From MED-G16 sp964467915 (GTDB taxonomy: Bacteria > Bacteroidota > Bacteroidia > Cytophagales > MED-G16): a stretch of DNA of 64,000 bases. The notes beneath the pieces are model-generated. The model saw only the letters and a program-made list of their open reading frames with translations, was not told the DNA's origin and made no database searches. The stretch is taken from assembly GCA_964467915.1 (NCBI GenBank), contig CAYXSW010000004.1, forward strand, positions 23,770 to 87,769. Reading direction: 5' to 3'. Made by a program: the position numbers and the translations under genes. Shown here piece by piece: positions 1-8,277 of this stretch. Position 1 is the first letter of the stretch, and each line of letters starts with the position of its first letter.

Positions 1-178
1 TTTCATTATCAAGACACTCATACACATATGTAATTTGATTTATAGAGCTTGTCTTAAATTCTTCTACCCTATCTGGATTCGGGAAGGGAGCCTCTGGAAC
101 TTTATTAAACCTACACGATAAGTCATCACATGAAATTAAAAAAAGAAATAAAATAATTACTAAATTTCTTGAATCCAT
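1..178 (-). CDS. Partial lipoprotein of unknown function
   Basis: The N-terminal 59 residues are inside the window and the rest runs off the left edge. The protein starts at ATG (176-178, read leftwards) and has a hydrophobic signal ending in the lipobox LISC with the acceptor Cys at residue 17, so it is probably a lipidated envelope protein. The visible mature part is polar, with two further Cys. It overlaps the 3' end of the upstream gene by 19 bases, so the two are likely co-transcribed. No family was recognised from this fragment. Confidence 0.7.
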   Translation of the reverse strand, partial: MDSRNLVIILFLFLISCDDLSCRFNKVPEAPFPNPDRVEEFKTSSINQITYVYECLDNE

Positions 179-657
179 ATCCTATTTAATTTATTTCGTT
201 TAAAATATTTTCTTTTTCCAAAGGTTCTTATAATAAGACCAACTCCTACTCCAATACCACAATTTATTAATATATTTTTATTAAATACATCTTTATAATT
301 TGCTTTTTGAACAAGGGTAAGGTTAATAAAATCTATTGCAAAAAAAGCTGCAGATCCACCAATAACAGTTGATCCTATACGCTTTACTCTATTTGATGTC
401 TTTCCTCTTATATCAATAATCTCAATTTTTGATATAGGAATCTTTATAGAGTTAAAATTTAATGTACTATCTCCTATCCCTGTCAAAGTACCACTAGAAA
501 ACAACTCATCATCATATAATTTAAATCTTATAGTTTCTCCTGAATAGAATGAATAATATTTCTGTTTTGTTGCCTTCCTTAACTCAAGGAATTTCTGAGA
601 AAAAATTTTATTCGGCACTAATAAATAGAAAACAAATAATAATAAATGAATTTTCAA
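160..657 (-). CDS. Secreted or membrane hypothetical protein, TTG start
   Basis: No ATG lies near the 5' end. A TTG at 655-657 would give a convincing signal sequence (MKIHLLLFVFYLL...IFSQ, cleavage after Q), so I choose it over a TTG 51 bases further upstream at 708. The mature protein (about 145 aa) begins with a short beta-rich region (GETIRFKLYDDE, then ISKIEIIDIRG) like small barrel proteins seen in Flavobacteria. It ends with two glycine-rich hydrophobic stretches (VIGGSAAFFAIDFI and CGIGVGVGLIIRTFG) that could be membrane segments, plus a basic tail. I do not recognise a characterised family. It is upstream of, and overlaps, the partial lipoprotein at the window edge. Confidence 0.6.
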   Translation of the reverse strand: MKIHLLLFVFYLLVPNKIFSQKFLELRKATKQKYYSFYSGETIRFKLYDDELFSSGTLTGIGDSTLNFNSIKIPISKIEIIDIRGKTSNRVKRIGSTVIGGSAAFFAIDFINLTLVQKANYKDVFNKNILINCGIGVGVGLIIRTFGKRKYFKRNKLNRIWIQEI

Positions 658-713
658 TATCTCAAGTTTATTATAATTAAAACTCTTATTTATCTTTACT
701 AAAACCAAAAAAA

Positions 714-2825
714 ATGAAGAAAATATTAATAATCTTACTATCTATAATTAGTGTATCTTGTTCCTATAATAATTCAATTAGTCTAGAGTCACCTAATAAT
801 GAAATTAAATTAAATTTTGAATTAGTTGATGGAGTACCAACCTATTCAGTAAATAATAAAAACAAGAAAGTTATTAACTTATCTAAAATGGGTCTTTTGT
901 TTAATAATAAGATTGATTTTAGTAAGAACTTAACATTATCAGAAACTAAATCAAGAAGTTTTAACAATTCCTGGAAACCATTATACGGTGAGGAGGAAAT
1001 AATTTCAAACAACTACAATGAGTTAATAATTTCATTAAATAATGATAAATATCAAATGGATATTTTCTTTAGAGTTTACAACGATGGTATCGCATTTAAA
1101 TATGTAATACCTGAACAAGGTGAATTGAATTCTTATGACATAATTGATGAAATGACAGAATTTAATTTATCAAGTAAAGATTCAGCTCTATGGGTGCCTG
1201 CTTTCTCATACAGAAGATATGAGTTTTTATATGCTAATTCATCTGTTGATGATATATCCAAAAAATATTACTCTAAAAATGTAGAGGACATATCATATGA
1301 CACACTAGGAATTGATGCTGCTCATACCCCACTCACAATTAAAAAAGATAATGACTTGTATATAAGTATTCATGAGGCAAATCTAATTGACTACTCAAGT
1401 ATGACTCTAAAACCAAAGGGAAATGGAAAATTAGAAGTAGAGCTCTATCCCTGGTCTGATGGGATAAAAGTAAAATCTACAAATGGTATCAATTCTCCTT
1501 GGCGAATGGTCCAAATTGCAAATAATTCTTCAGAGCTATTAGATTCAAATATTATTCTAAACTTAAATGATGACCCTGATGAGAATGAGAATTTTTCTTG
1601 GGTAAAACCTGGAAAATATATGGGAGTCTGGTGGGAGATGATTGGAACTAACGAATCCACTTGGTGGCCATCTAAAAACCATGGGGCAAATAACTCTAAG
1701 GTCATGAATTATATGGATTTTGCTTCAAAACATGGATTTGATGGACTATTAGTTGAAGGTTGGAATAAGGGATGGTATCCGCAATGGTGTTGCTCAGGTA
1801 ATGGCATTCCATTTATCTTCACAGAGACTGTAGATGACTTTAATATCGAGTTATTATCTAACTATGGAAAAGAAAAAAATATTTCATTAGTTGGACACCA
1901 TGAGACAGGGGGGCAAATTCAAAATTATGAGAATCAACTTGAGGATGCCTTTAAACTTTACAATAAATATGGAATTAAAAATATTAAGACTGGTTATGTA
2001 AATGACGTAAGTAAAAACATTAAAAGAATTGACGAAAAAGGAAATATTCATAAAGAGTGGCATCATGGTCAGTACATGGTCAATCACTTTCAAAAAGTTA
2101 TAGAAATGGCAGCTAAATACAAGCTCAATATAATAACTCACGAACCAATAAAAGATACTGGTCTAAGAAGAAAATACCCAAATTATATATCTAGAGAGGG
2201 AGCAAAAGGTCAGGAATTTAATGGTTTTTGGACAAATGGAGTTAATCACGCAACAGACTTACCATTCACAAGAATGTTAAGTGGCCCTATGGACTATACA
2301 CCTGGTATTTTCCAATTAAATAACTTTAGATATGATTCACCCGATTCAAAAAAAATTGATAAGGGAGCAATCGTTCCATCAACATTAGCAAAAGAATTAG
2401 CCCTTTATGTGGTCTATTACTCTCCTATGCAAATGGCTGCTGATCTACCTAAACATTACGAGAAACATTTAGATGCTTTTGAATTTATTAAAAACGTTCC
2501 TGTAGACTGGTCTGAAAGAATTATTCTAAATAGTAGCATGTCAGAGTATGTAACTATTGGAAGAAAAGATAAAAATTCAAATAACTGGTATGTTGGAGGT
2601 ATAACAGATGATAAAGAAAGAAATTTTGTAATTGATTTTTCATTTTTAGATGATAACAAGGAATATAAAATCACTATATATTCTGATACAAAAGATACAC
2701 ACTGGAAAGATAATCCAATGGAATATGAGATAAAGAGTGATATGTTAACCTCAAAAGATAATATTAATATTTACTTAGCTCCTGGTGGAGGTTTTGCTTT
2801 AGAAATTAAAGAGATTATAAAGTAA
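714..2825 (+). CDS. Glycoside hydrolase family 97 lipoprotein (SusB-like)
   Basis: This 703-residue lipoprotein (lipobox SVSC, Cys16) has the GH97 layout: an N-terminal beta-sandwich (about 20-290), a catalytic (beta/alpha)8 barrel starting near GVWWEMIG (about 305), and a C-terminal beta domain. Barrel motifs visible are LLVEGWNKGW, GHHETGG (E397), THEP (E477) and GQEFNGFW (E501). The E477/E501 spacing matches the catalytic-base and acid glutamates of inverting SusB-type enzymes. The motif KTGYV has Gly427 where retaining GH97 alpha-galactosidases carry an Asp nucleophile, so I infer an inverting alpha-glucosidase-like enzyme. Substrate specificity is not proven. Its stop directly abuts the stop of the convergent DUF4396 gene, and there is no SusC/SusD pair nearby. 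Confidence 0.88.
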   Translation: MKKILIILLSIISVSCSYNNSISLESPNNEIKLNFELVDGVPTYSVNNKNKKVINLSKMGLLFNNKIDFSKNLTLSETKSRSFNNSWKPLYGEEEIISNNYNELIISLNNDKYQMDIFFRVYNDGIAFKYVIPEQGELNSYDIIDEMTEFNLSSKDSALWVPAFSYRRYEFLYANSSVDDISKKYYSKNVEDISYDTLGIDAAHTPLTIKKDNDLYISIHEANLIDYSSMTLKPKGNGKLEVELYPWSDGIKVKSTNGINSPWRMVQIANNSSELLDSNIILNLNDDPDENENFSWVKPGKYMGVWWEMIGTNESTWWPSKNHGANNSKVMNYMDFASKHGFDGLLVEGWNKGWYPQWCCSGNGIPFIFTETVDDFNIELLSNYGKEKNISLVGHHETGGQIQNYENQLEDAFKLYNKYGIKNIKTGYVNDVSKNIKRIDEKGNIHKEWHHGQYMVNHFQKVIEMAAKYKLNIITHEPIKDTGLRRKYPNYISREGAKGQEFNGFWTNGVNHATDLPFTRMLSGPMDYTPGIFQLNNFRYDSPDSKKIDKGAIVPSTLAKELALYVVYYSPMQMAADLPKHYEKHLDAFEFIKNVPVDWSERIILNSSMSEYVTIGRKDKNSNNWYVGGITDDKERNFVIDFSFLDDNKEYKITIYSDTKDTHWKDNPMEYEIKSDMLTSKDNINIYLAPGGGFALEIKEIIK

Positions 2826-3257
2826 TTAGTGACAAGCCTTATTATACTTTTTAAGTCTATAATAATTATAAGGTAGAGGAGTATAAAAACCTGCTAATAA
2901 CATAGGAATTATTACATAAATATTTACCATAGCACCCCCAGTGATTAAATAATCCACTAGGTTCATTGCCAATTCCATCCCGATCATACTTATAAGAGAC
3001 ATTCCTATTGCTGTCTTAAATGCACTGAGAAGAGACTGAGAAAAACTCAGAATTATAGTTTCTAATATGATAGAGGTAATTAACCCATTAATTATAGCTA
3101 AAACCATTATCTGTTCTACAGGTAAAGTATAAGAAGTATGTTGAAAGAAAAGAATTGTTCCAAAGTCTCCTATTGAGCAACCTAAAAGACACCAGAGAGT
3201 ATTTATTTTAGCTTTTTTCCACGTCGATTTACAATTCCATGATATTGAAGAGAACAT
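2826..3257 (-). CDS. DUF4396-family small membrane protein
   Basis: The protein has 143 residues with about four hydrophobic helices and the signature NTLWCLLGCSIGDFGTI (residues 19-34, Cys23 and Cys27), which I associate with DUF4396. Later helices contain GMELAMNLVDY, and the C-terminus ends Lys-Ala-Cys-His. The family is uncharacterised biochemically. The paired Cys near a membrane helix and the terminal Cys-His could bind metal, but that is inference. It starts at ATG (3255-3257) and ends tail-to-tail with the GH97 gene with no intergenic base. It lies 188 bases downstream of no promoter I can identify with confidence. Confidence 0.7.
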   Translation of the reverse strand: MFSSISWNCKSTWKKAKINTLWCLLGCSIGDFGTILFFQHTSYTLPVEQIMVLAIINGLITSIILETIILSFSQSLLSAFKTAIGMSLISMIGMELAMNLVDYLITGGAMVNIYVIIPMLLAGFYTPLPYNYYRLKKYNKACH

Positions 3258-3261
3258 AGAT

Positions 3262-4446
3262 TTAATCTAATAATTCACAATCTTCATCAAATTTGAGAAT
3301 CCCATTATTCTCTAATTTAACTATATATAATATTTCAGAATTTTTAGTTTTTAACATTCTAGAGTGTAATATTTTATCTTCAGGATAAGTTGAGGTTACA
3401 TACTCAATTATACAGTCTAGTACTTCGTCACCTCTTAGCTTTTTAGATCTATCTTTTTTACCTTTTTTTCCATCTTTACCCCTACACTTCATAGAAATCT
3501 TCTTCATTTCATCCTCATTATTTACAGTAATAGTTACTAATTCTTCCTCACCATCTTTATTATTTTCTATAACTATATCAACAGGAAAAATTAGCTTTGG
3601 CCTTTTCATAGAAAAAATAGAGGTATCATGATTATTTTTATACCAATCTTCAATTTTCTTATGGTCATCTTCTTTTGCAATTACTATAATTGATGAGTCT
3701 GGCATCGAAAAACTAAAAGGCATAACAATTTCAAAACATCTATCTTTATCTTTTTCATCAACTTTAGAACAAGTAGAAATTAATTCTCTCATTTCTTCAT
3801 CTTTAGTAATTTCAATAACTTTTTCATTTCCCTCGTCATCAATAATTGATACACTAACCGGTAAAATAACTCTTGGTCTTTTTTCCATTTGAGAATTATT
3901 TCTATACCATAGGTCAACCTTTTCTTTATCACTTTCCCTCTCTATTGTAATGACACTGCTATCAGGCATCAGTAATGAGAATGGCATAACATATTCAAAA
4001 CATCTGAAGTCTTTGTCTTCTCTATCTTTATCCTCTTTATCTTTATCCCCCCTATCTTTATCCCCTCTGTCCTTATCATCTTTTCTATCTCCTTCAGAAT
4101 TATTAAACTTTCCTTTTTTATAATTATCCTTCAGAAAAGGGTGATCTCTATCTAATTTAAAATTACCGTCTTCATCAAATGAAAGACTCATCTGATTATC
4201 TAAATCAGCTTCAAAACCATACGTTTTCTTTCCAACTAACACATAAGATGTCTTTACATTATTTGATGAAAAATTAGTCTCAATAAATTCTTTAGATTCA
4301 GGAGCTAAATAATCATTATCTAATTCAAAATATATGATATCTTTTGGGTTTTCACCTGGTAGTTTAAAGTCATCTCCAAACTGATTACATGATATTACTA
4401 ATAAGAAAGTGAAAATTGATAATAAGATGGATTTTATATAATTCAT
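3262..4446 (-). CDS. Large Asp/Lys-rich lipoprotein with duplicated Cys-framed module
   Basis: I choose the ATG at 4444-4446 because it gives a lipoprotein signal (MNYIKSILL...LLVISC, Cys20); an in-frame extension to 4545 would overlap the divergent LOG gene. The 394 residues divide into: a PepSY-like segment (about 36-110), an Asp/Lys/Arg-rich linker (120-147), two tandem copies of an approximately 80-residue module (149-226 and 237-321), a Lys-rich linker (322-338), and a short C-terminal segment resembling the first one (341-394). Each duplicated module starts CFE.VMPFS..MPDSS, contains WY.NN and RP...PV, and ends in Cys. The cysteines at both ends of each unit suggest disulfides if the protein is exported. 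The function is unknown; cell-surface or periplasmic location is inferred. Confidence 0.75.
   Translation of the reverse strand: MNYIKSILLSIFTFLLVISCNQFGDDFKLPGENPKDIIYFELDNDYLAPESKEFIETNFSSNNVKTSYVLVGKKTYGFEADLDNQMSLSFDEDGNFKLDRDHPFLKDNYKKGKFNNSEGDRKDDKDRGDKDRGDKDKEDKDREDKDFRCFEYVMPFSLLMPDSSVITIERESDKEKVDLWYRNNSQMEKRPRVILPVSVSIIDDEGNEKVIEITKDEEMRELISTCSKVDEKDKDRCFEIVMPFSFSMPDSSIIVIAKEDDHKKIEDWYKNNHDTSIFSMKRPKLIFPVDIVIENNKDGEEELVTITVNNEDEMKKISMKCRGKDGKKGKKDRSKKLRGDEVLDCIIEYVTSTYPEDKILHSRMLKTKNSEILYIVKLENNGILKFDEDCELLD
3484..3738 (-). repeat. Protein-level tandem module, copy 2
   Basis: This encodes residues 237-321 of the lipoprotein: CFEIVMPFSFSMPDSSI near the start, DWYKNN in the middle, KRPKLIFPV, and a closing Cys321. 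It aligns along its whole length with copy 1, with a two- to four-residue insertion before RP. The nucleotide sequences have diverged, so this is an old duplication. Confidence 0.8.
3769..4002 (-). repeat. Protein-level tandem module, copy 1
   Basis: This encodes residues 149-226 of the lipoprotein: CFEYVMPFSLLMPDSSV near the start, LWYRNN, KRPRVILPV, and closing Cys226. Shared positions with copy 2 include the opening CFE, VMPFS, MPDSS, W-Y, NN, RP, P-V and the last Cys. Confidence 0.8.
4009..4089 (-). repeat. Low-complexity Asp/Lys/Arg linker repeat
   Basis: The minus strand encodes residues 120-146, built from short units of the DKDRG and EDKDR type. The DNA is a degenerate minisatellite (ttatc-containing units on the plus strand) that could change length by slippage. 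In the protein it forms a highly charged linker between the N-terminal segment and the duplicated modules. Confidence 0.8.
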
Positions 4447-4479
4447 AATTTTGATTAAGTTTATTTTATACAATAAACA

Positions 4480-4487
4480 TAAATTTG
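4480..4487 (+). promoter_or_regulatory. Candidate -7 element for the LOG-family gene
   Basis: TAAATTTG matches the Bacteroidota -7 consensus TAnnTTTG and lies 28 bases before the ATG at 4516. A TTTG at 4450-4453 is the nearest -33 candidate, but the 26-base spacing is longer than usual, so this is tentative. Confidence 0.4.
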
Positions 4488-4515
4488 ATAATAATATTGC
4501 GTAAATATAATAAAA

Positions 4516-5187
4516 ATGAAAGATTGGAACAATGCTATAACCCAAGATAGTTGGAGAATATTAAAATACAATGCTGAAACTGTTAATGGATTTGAAACAC
4601 TTCTAGAGGTAGGTCCATCTATATCAATTTTTGGATCTGCAAGAACTAAGCCAGAAGATCATTATTTTAAAAAAACTGTTGAAATAGCAGAGATGATATC
4701 TAGAATGGGTTTCGGTATAATATCAGGTGCAGGACCCGGAATTATGGAAGCTGCTAATAAGGGTGCAAAAAAAGCAGAAGGTAAGTCAATTGGACTGAGA
4801 ATAAATTTACCCTTTGAACAATACACTAATAAGTATGTAGATGATGAGTACCTATTAAAATTTGATTACTTCTTCATAAGAAAGTTAATGTTTCAAAAAT
4901 ATTCTCAAGGATTTATTGTAATGCCTGGTGGATTTGGAACTTTAGATGAGTTATTTAACGCTTTAACCCTTATTCAAACTAAAAAATCAAAGAGGTTTCC
5001 AATTATATTGGTTGGGAAAAAGCATTATAAGCCATTATTTGATTGGATATTAAATACTTTATGTCAAAATAATCTAATTTCAAGAGATGATCTTAACTTA
5101 ATAAATTTGGTTGAGGAAAAAGAGGAAATTGAAGGCATATTAAATGAATTCTTTAAGGAGAATAAACTAGACATTAATTTTGAGTGA
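4516..5187 (+). CDS. LOG-family (TIGR00730) nucleotide phosphoribohydrolase
   Basis: This 223-residue Rossmann-fold protein has both hallmark motifs of the LOG / lysine-decarboxylase-like family: GAGPGIMEAANKGA (71-84) and PGGFGTLDE (137-145), where the Gly-rich loop and Glu145 form the nucleotide-binding active site. Characterised members hydrolyse cytokinin riboside 5'-monophosphate or purine/pyrimidine nucleoside monophosphates to base and ribose 5-phosphate. In a non-plant-associated bacterium a nucleotide salvage or housekeeping role is more likely than hormone synthesis. It probably acts in the cytoplasm, as no signal is present. It is divergent from the Asp/Lys-rich lipoprotein and abuts the sulfatase stop codon. 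Confidence 0.9.
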   Translation: MKDWNNAITQDSWRILKYNAETVNGFETLLEVGPSISIFGSARTKPEDHYFKKTVEIAEMISRMGFGIISGAGPGIMEAANKGAKKAEGKSIGLRINLPFEQYTNKYVDDEYLLKFDYFFIRKLMFQKYSQGFIVMPGGFGTLDELFNALTLIQTKKSKRFPIILVGKKHYKPLFDWILNTLCQNNLISRDDLNLINLVEEKEEIEGILNEFFKENKLDINFE

Positions 5188-6789
5188 TTAATTTAAATCA
5201 TCTCTATATGGAGTTGGAAAAATTAATTTTTTTGATGAACTATATTTCTTCCATTCACTAAGTAAATCAATATAAATATCATGTTCTTTTTCCTTTAGAT
5301 TATTTGTTTCAGATATATCATCAAGGTCATATAAATCAAAATTTTTAATGTTGAAAGGGGAAGTCTTATTTACAATTTTCCATCTACTTTTTATTAAGAC
5401 TGCGTTACCACTATGCTCAAAAGAAAAAACATAATTTTTATCATGAATTTTACCTTCCTCACCATCTATATAGGGAATAATACTCTCTCCTATAGGTTTT
5501 TTAATTCTATTTTTACTTAGTAATTCATATTTAGAATTAGTCAAATTATAAATTGTGGGAGCTATATCGAGTAAAGTCACAAACTCTTTGGATATTTTTT
5601 TTTCACTAGATAACCCTGAGATAATAAGTGGCGACCTCATACCACCAGAAGTTGTATACCCTTTGTATAAATTAAAAGGATTAGTTATTACATCAGCCCA
5701 ATTTTTTCCTAAAGAGACGAAAGACTCAGGTTTTCCTATGTCATTATACTCGTATGAAAATTTATCTTGAATATATGGACCATACGTTTGATTATAATAG
5801 AAATCTTCAGCTGCTGCACCATTATCAGACATAAAAATTATAATTGTATTTTCAAACTTGTTTTTTTCTTTTAATAATTTAATTACCCTTCCTACATTGT
5901 AATCTAAATTATCAATCATACCAGCATAGACCTCCATCTTTCTCGATTCTATTTTTCTCTGTTCTTCTGATAAATTTTCCCAGTCCGATGTGAGATCTTT
6001 TACCTTAAAGTGTTCCTCTTTAATATCTATAAGTTTTTTCTCTTTTATTTTATTTATTCTCGAAATCTTAAGATCCTCATAACCCTTATCATAAACACCT
6101 CTATATTTATCAGAGAACTCCTCATCTACCTGCAAAGGCCAGTGTGGTGCAGTTAATGATAAATAACCAAAAAAAGGTGATCCATCTGATTTTTCAATAT
6201 AATTTATAAACCTATCAGTGTATTCATCTGAAGAGTATTTACCTTCTTCCCATAAAATTCTTTTTCCATTTAATGAAAATGCAGAATCAGGATATCCCTT
6301 AATTGGCTTATTATTGTCATAATGAGTAAATGCTCCCGGAAGTAAAACAAATGTGTCGTCGAATCCCCTACTTATAGGGTCACCACCTATATGCCATTTT
6401 CCAGACATAAATGTTTTGTATCCATTACTTTTTAAAATTTCAGGTATTATTGCTACTCTCTCTGATAGTATACCTTCATACCCATAATCTTGTGAACTAA
6501 ATGCCTGAATTCCTATACCTGCTTCATGGTTATCATTTCCCGATAGAAGCATTGCCCTAGAAGGCGCACAAAGAGGAGATGAGTAATAATTAGTGAAAAT
6601 TATTCCTTCATTAGCTAAATTATCAATGTTTGGGGTATTTATCTCACTACCAAAACAACCTAAATCTGAGTAACCTAAATCATCAGCAAGAATAATTATG
6701 ACATTCTTCTTTTCAGTATTACTATCACATGATAGTAATAAACAGAAAATAAATAAGAAACTAAATTTTCTTATTAAAGGTAACATCAT
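5188..6789 (-). CDS. Exported sulfatase (family S1, AtsA-like), lipoprotein
   Basis: The protein has 533 residues and a lipobox (LLSC, Cys21), so it is predicted to be a lipid-anchored sulfate-ester hydrolase. The sulfatase signature C74-A-P-S-R is present; Cys74 must be oxidised to formylglycine for activity. Metal ligands D36-D37 (LADDLGYSD), the GKWHIGG motif and the SDNGA motif are intact. The stretch following the signature (MLLSGNDNHEAGIG) resembles AtsA-type arylsulfatases and the length agrees. Two ATGs lie at the 5' end (6789 and 6786); either leaves the signal intact. It overlaps the serine hydrolase gene by 29 bases and is the last gene of an operon that starts with a formylglycine-generating enzyme, its likely activator. 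The substrate is unknown. Confidence 0.92.
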   Translation of the reverse strand: MMLPLIRKFSFLFIFCLLLSCDSNTEKKNVIIILADDLGYSDLGCFGSEINTPNIDNLANEGIIFTNYYSSPLCAPSRAMLLSGNDNHEAGIGIQAFSSQDYGYEGILSERVAIIPEILKSNGYKTFMSGKWHIGGDPISRGFDDTFVLLPGAFTHYDNNKPIKGYPDSAFSLNGKRILWEEGKYSSDEYTDRFINYIEKSDGSPFFGYLSLTAPHWPLQVDEEFSDKYRGVYDKGYEDLKISRINKIKEKKLIDIKEEHFKVKDLTSDWENLSEEQRKIESRKMEVYAGMIDNLDYNVGRVIKLLKEKNKFENTIIIFMSDNGAAAEDFYYNQTYGPYIQDKFSYEYNDIGKPESFVSLGKNWADVITNPFNLYKGYTTSGGMRSPLIISGLSSEKKISKEFVTLLDIAPTIYNLTNSKYELLSKNRIKKPIGESIIPYIDGEEGKIHDKNYVFSFEHSGNAVLIKSRWKIVNKTSPFNIKNFDLYDLDDISETNNLKEKEHDIYIDLLSEWKKYSSSKKLIFPTPYRDDLN

Positions 6790-8269
6790 ATATAACTAAT
6801 TTTTTAGAAATATTATCTTCTATTATAAAATCAATCAATAACTTTTCTCTCCACTTTTCATCTTTATCAGTAATAAAAGTATCATTTTCCCACCACTCTA
6901 AATCAAAATTTTTAATATCATTGTTAATATTAGCATTTAAATATGATCCCTTTTTTTTTATTTTGGGCTTTTTTAAAGACACAGTTACATCACCATACAT
7001 ATCACTTGAATAAACTCCCACATAATCCTCCAAGTTCAAAGACATTTTTGAATCAATATCTCTTTTAGTAAAGATATCTTGGTATGATTTCTTATATTGT
7101 TCTGACCTCTCTTTGTATAGGGTATAAACCTCATTATTCCAATCTCTTGAATCATCATCAAATAATAACAGGTCAAATACCTTGTATATAATAGCGTGCC
7201 TTAACTCAGCATGATCAAGATTTGCAAAAACTTGTACTCCAATATTTTTGTCTCTTATTAAAGCAATTATTGCCACTAAACCCTGTAGACTACCTGTGTG
7301 CATATCTATTTTATAACCTCTGTAATCGTGCTGAAACCAACCTAGACCATAAGTTTTCCATTTAGGCTTTGTAAGTTCAGATGTTGGGTAGAAAGAATTT
7401 CCAACTAGTATATGAGGCTCAAAAATATAATTGAAAGTGTTATCAGACAAAATTTTCTGTCCATTAACTTCTGTCTTATTCAAAAGGAAATTTAGATATT
7501 TCTCCATATCATCAGCACAAGACCACATCATTCCAGCAGCCCCAATCTGATCTGAAATAGTAAAGGGAACATTAACTATACCTTCGTCATAATCTATCAT
7601 GTGGGGATAAGTATGATTTATATAAGTGAAAACATCTTTAGACCAAGTTAACGTACATGAAAAATCAATTTTGTCTAATATATTATCTTCTATAAAGTCT
7701 TGCCAAGACACACCAGAAACATTTTCAATTACTTTTCCTGCTATTACGTACATGATATTTTGATATGTGTAACCTCCCCTTAAAGAATATTTTTTTTCAG
7801 ATTTAGAAAAATTATATAGCATTTCATCTACAGACGTACTATCTGTGGTCCATAATCTATCTTCATTACCAATACCTAGATTATGAGTAAGCAAATCTTT
7901 AACACGTGCATCGTCTGTTATGTAATCATCAGATAATTTAAATAATGGAAAATGTAATTTTACTTTATCATCCCAATTTATTGAGTCTCTATCTACCAAA
8001 ATACCTAAACCCATAGCAATAAATGCTTTTGTGGTAGAAGCCATTGAAAAAATAGTTTTACTGTCAACTGGTTCATTATTAAAGTAATTTTTAACTCCAT
8101 AGGTTTTTTTATAAACTGTAGAATCATTTTGAACTATCACGACACTCATTCCAGGAATATTCCAAAGATCTTTTCCCTCAGTGATAAAGTTATCAATGAT
8201 ATCTGATTTGTTTTGAGATAGAATAGTTAATGGCAATAGTATTAATAAAATTAGAATTGAATTTCTCAT
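6761..8269 (-). CDS. Exported beta-lactamase-fold serine hydrolase
   Basis: The 502-residue protein begins with a cleavable signal (MRNSILILLILLPLTILSQ). It has the class C beta-lactamase / esterase active site: S78-T-T-K81, Y169-Q-N171 and MHTGS as the KTG-equivalent. The region after about residue 400 is a beta-rich domain of the DUF3471 type often attached to these hydrolases. Family members include D-amino-peptidases, esterases and transesterases, so the exact reaction cannot be read from sequence. It is the middle gene of the FGE-hydrolase-sulfatase operon (8 bases from the FGE gene, 29-base overlap with the sulfatase). This suggests a periplasmic role on the same sulfated or esterified substrate, for example deacylation, though that is inference. 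Confidence 0.88.
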   Translation of the reverse strand: MRNSILILLILLPLTILSQNKSDIIDNFITEGKDLWNIPGMSVVIVQNDSTVYKKTYGVKNYFNNEPVDSKTIFSMASTTKAFIAMGLGILVDRDSINWDDKVKLHFPLFKLSDDYITDDARVKDLLTHNLGIGNEDRLWTTDSTSVDEMLYNFSKSEKKYSLRGGYTYQNIMYVIAGKVIENVSGVSWQDFIEDNILDKIDFSCTLTWSKDVFTYINHTYPHMIDYDEGIVNVPFTISDQIGAAGMMWSCADDMEKYLNFLLNKTEVNGQKILSDNTFNYIFEPHILVGNSFYPTSELTKPKWKTYGLGWFQHDYRGYKIDMHTGSLQGLVAIIALIRDKNIGVQVFANLDHAELRHAIIYKVFDLLLFDDDSRDWNNEVYTLYKERSEQYKKSYQDIFTKRDIDSKMSLNLEDYVGVYSSDMYGDVTVSLKKPKIKKKGSYLNANINNDIKNFDLEWWENDTFITDKDEKWREKLLIDFIIEDNISKKLVIYDVTFNKKI

Positions 8270-8277
8270 ATTAAATA

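Noticed and set aside
4459..4478. 7-base inverted repeat between the lipoprotein and LOG genes
   Set aside because: Nearly all A/T and not associated with a regulator gene; too weak to call an operator.
4447..4545. Longer N-terminus for the Asp/Lys-rich lipoprotein
   Set aside because: It would overlap the divergent LOG gene and bury the lipobox behind an extra hydrophobic stretch; the ATG at 4446 gives a standard signal.
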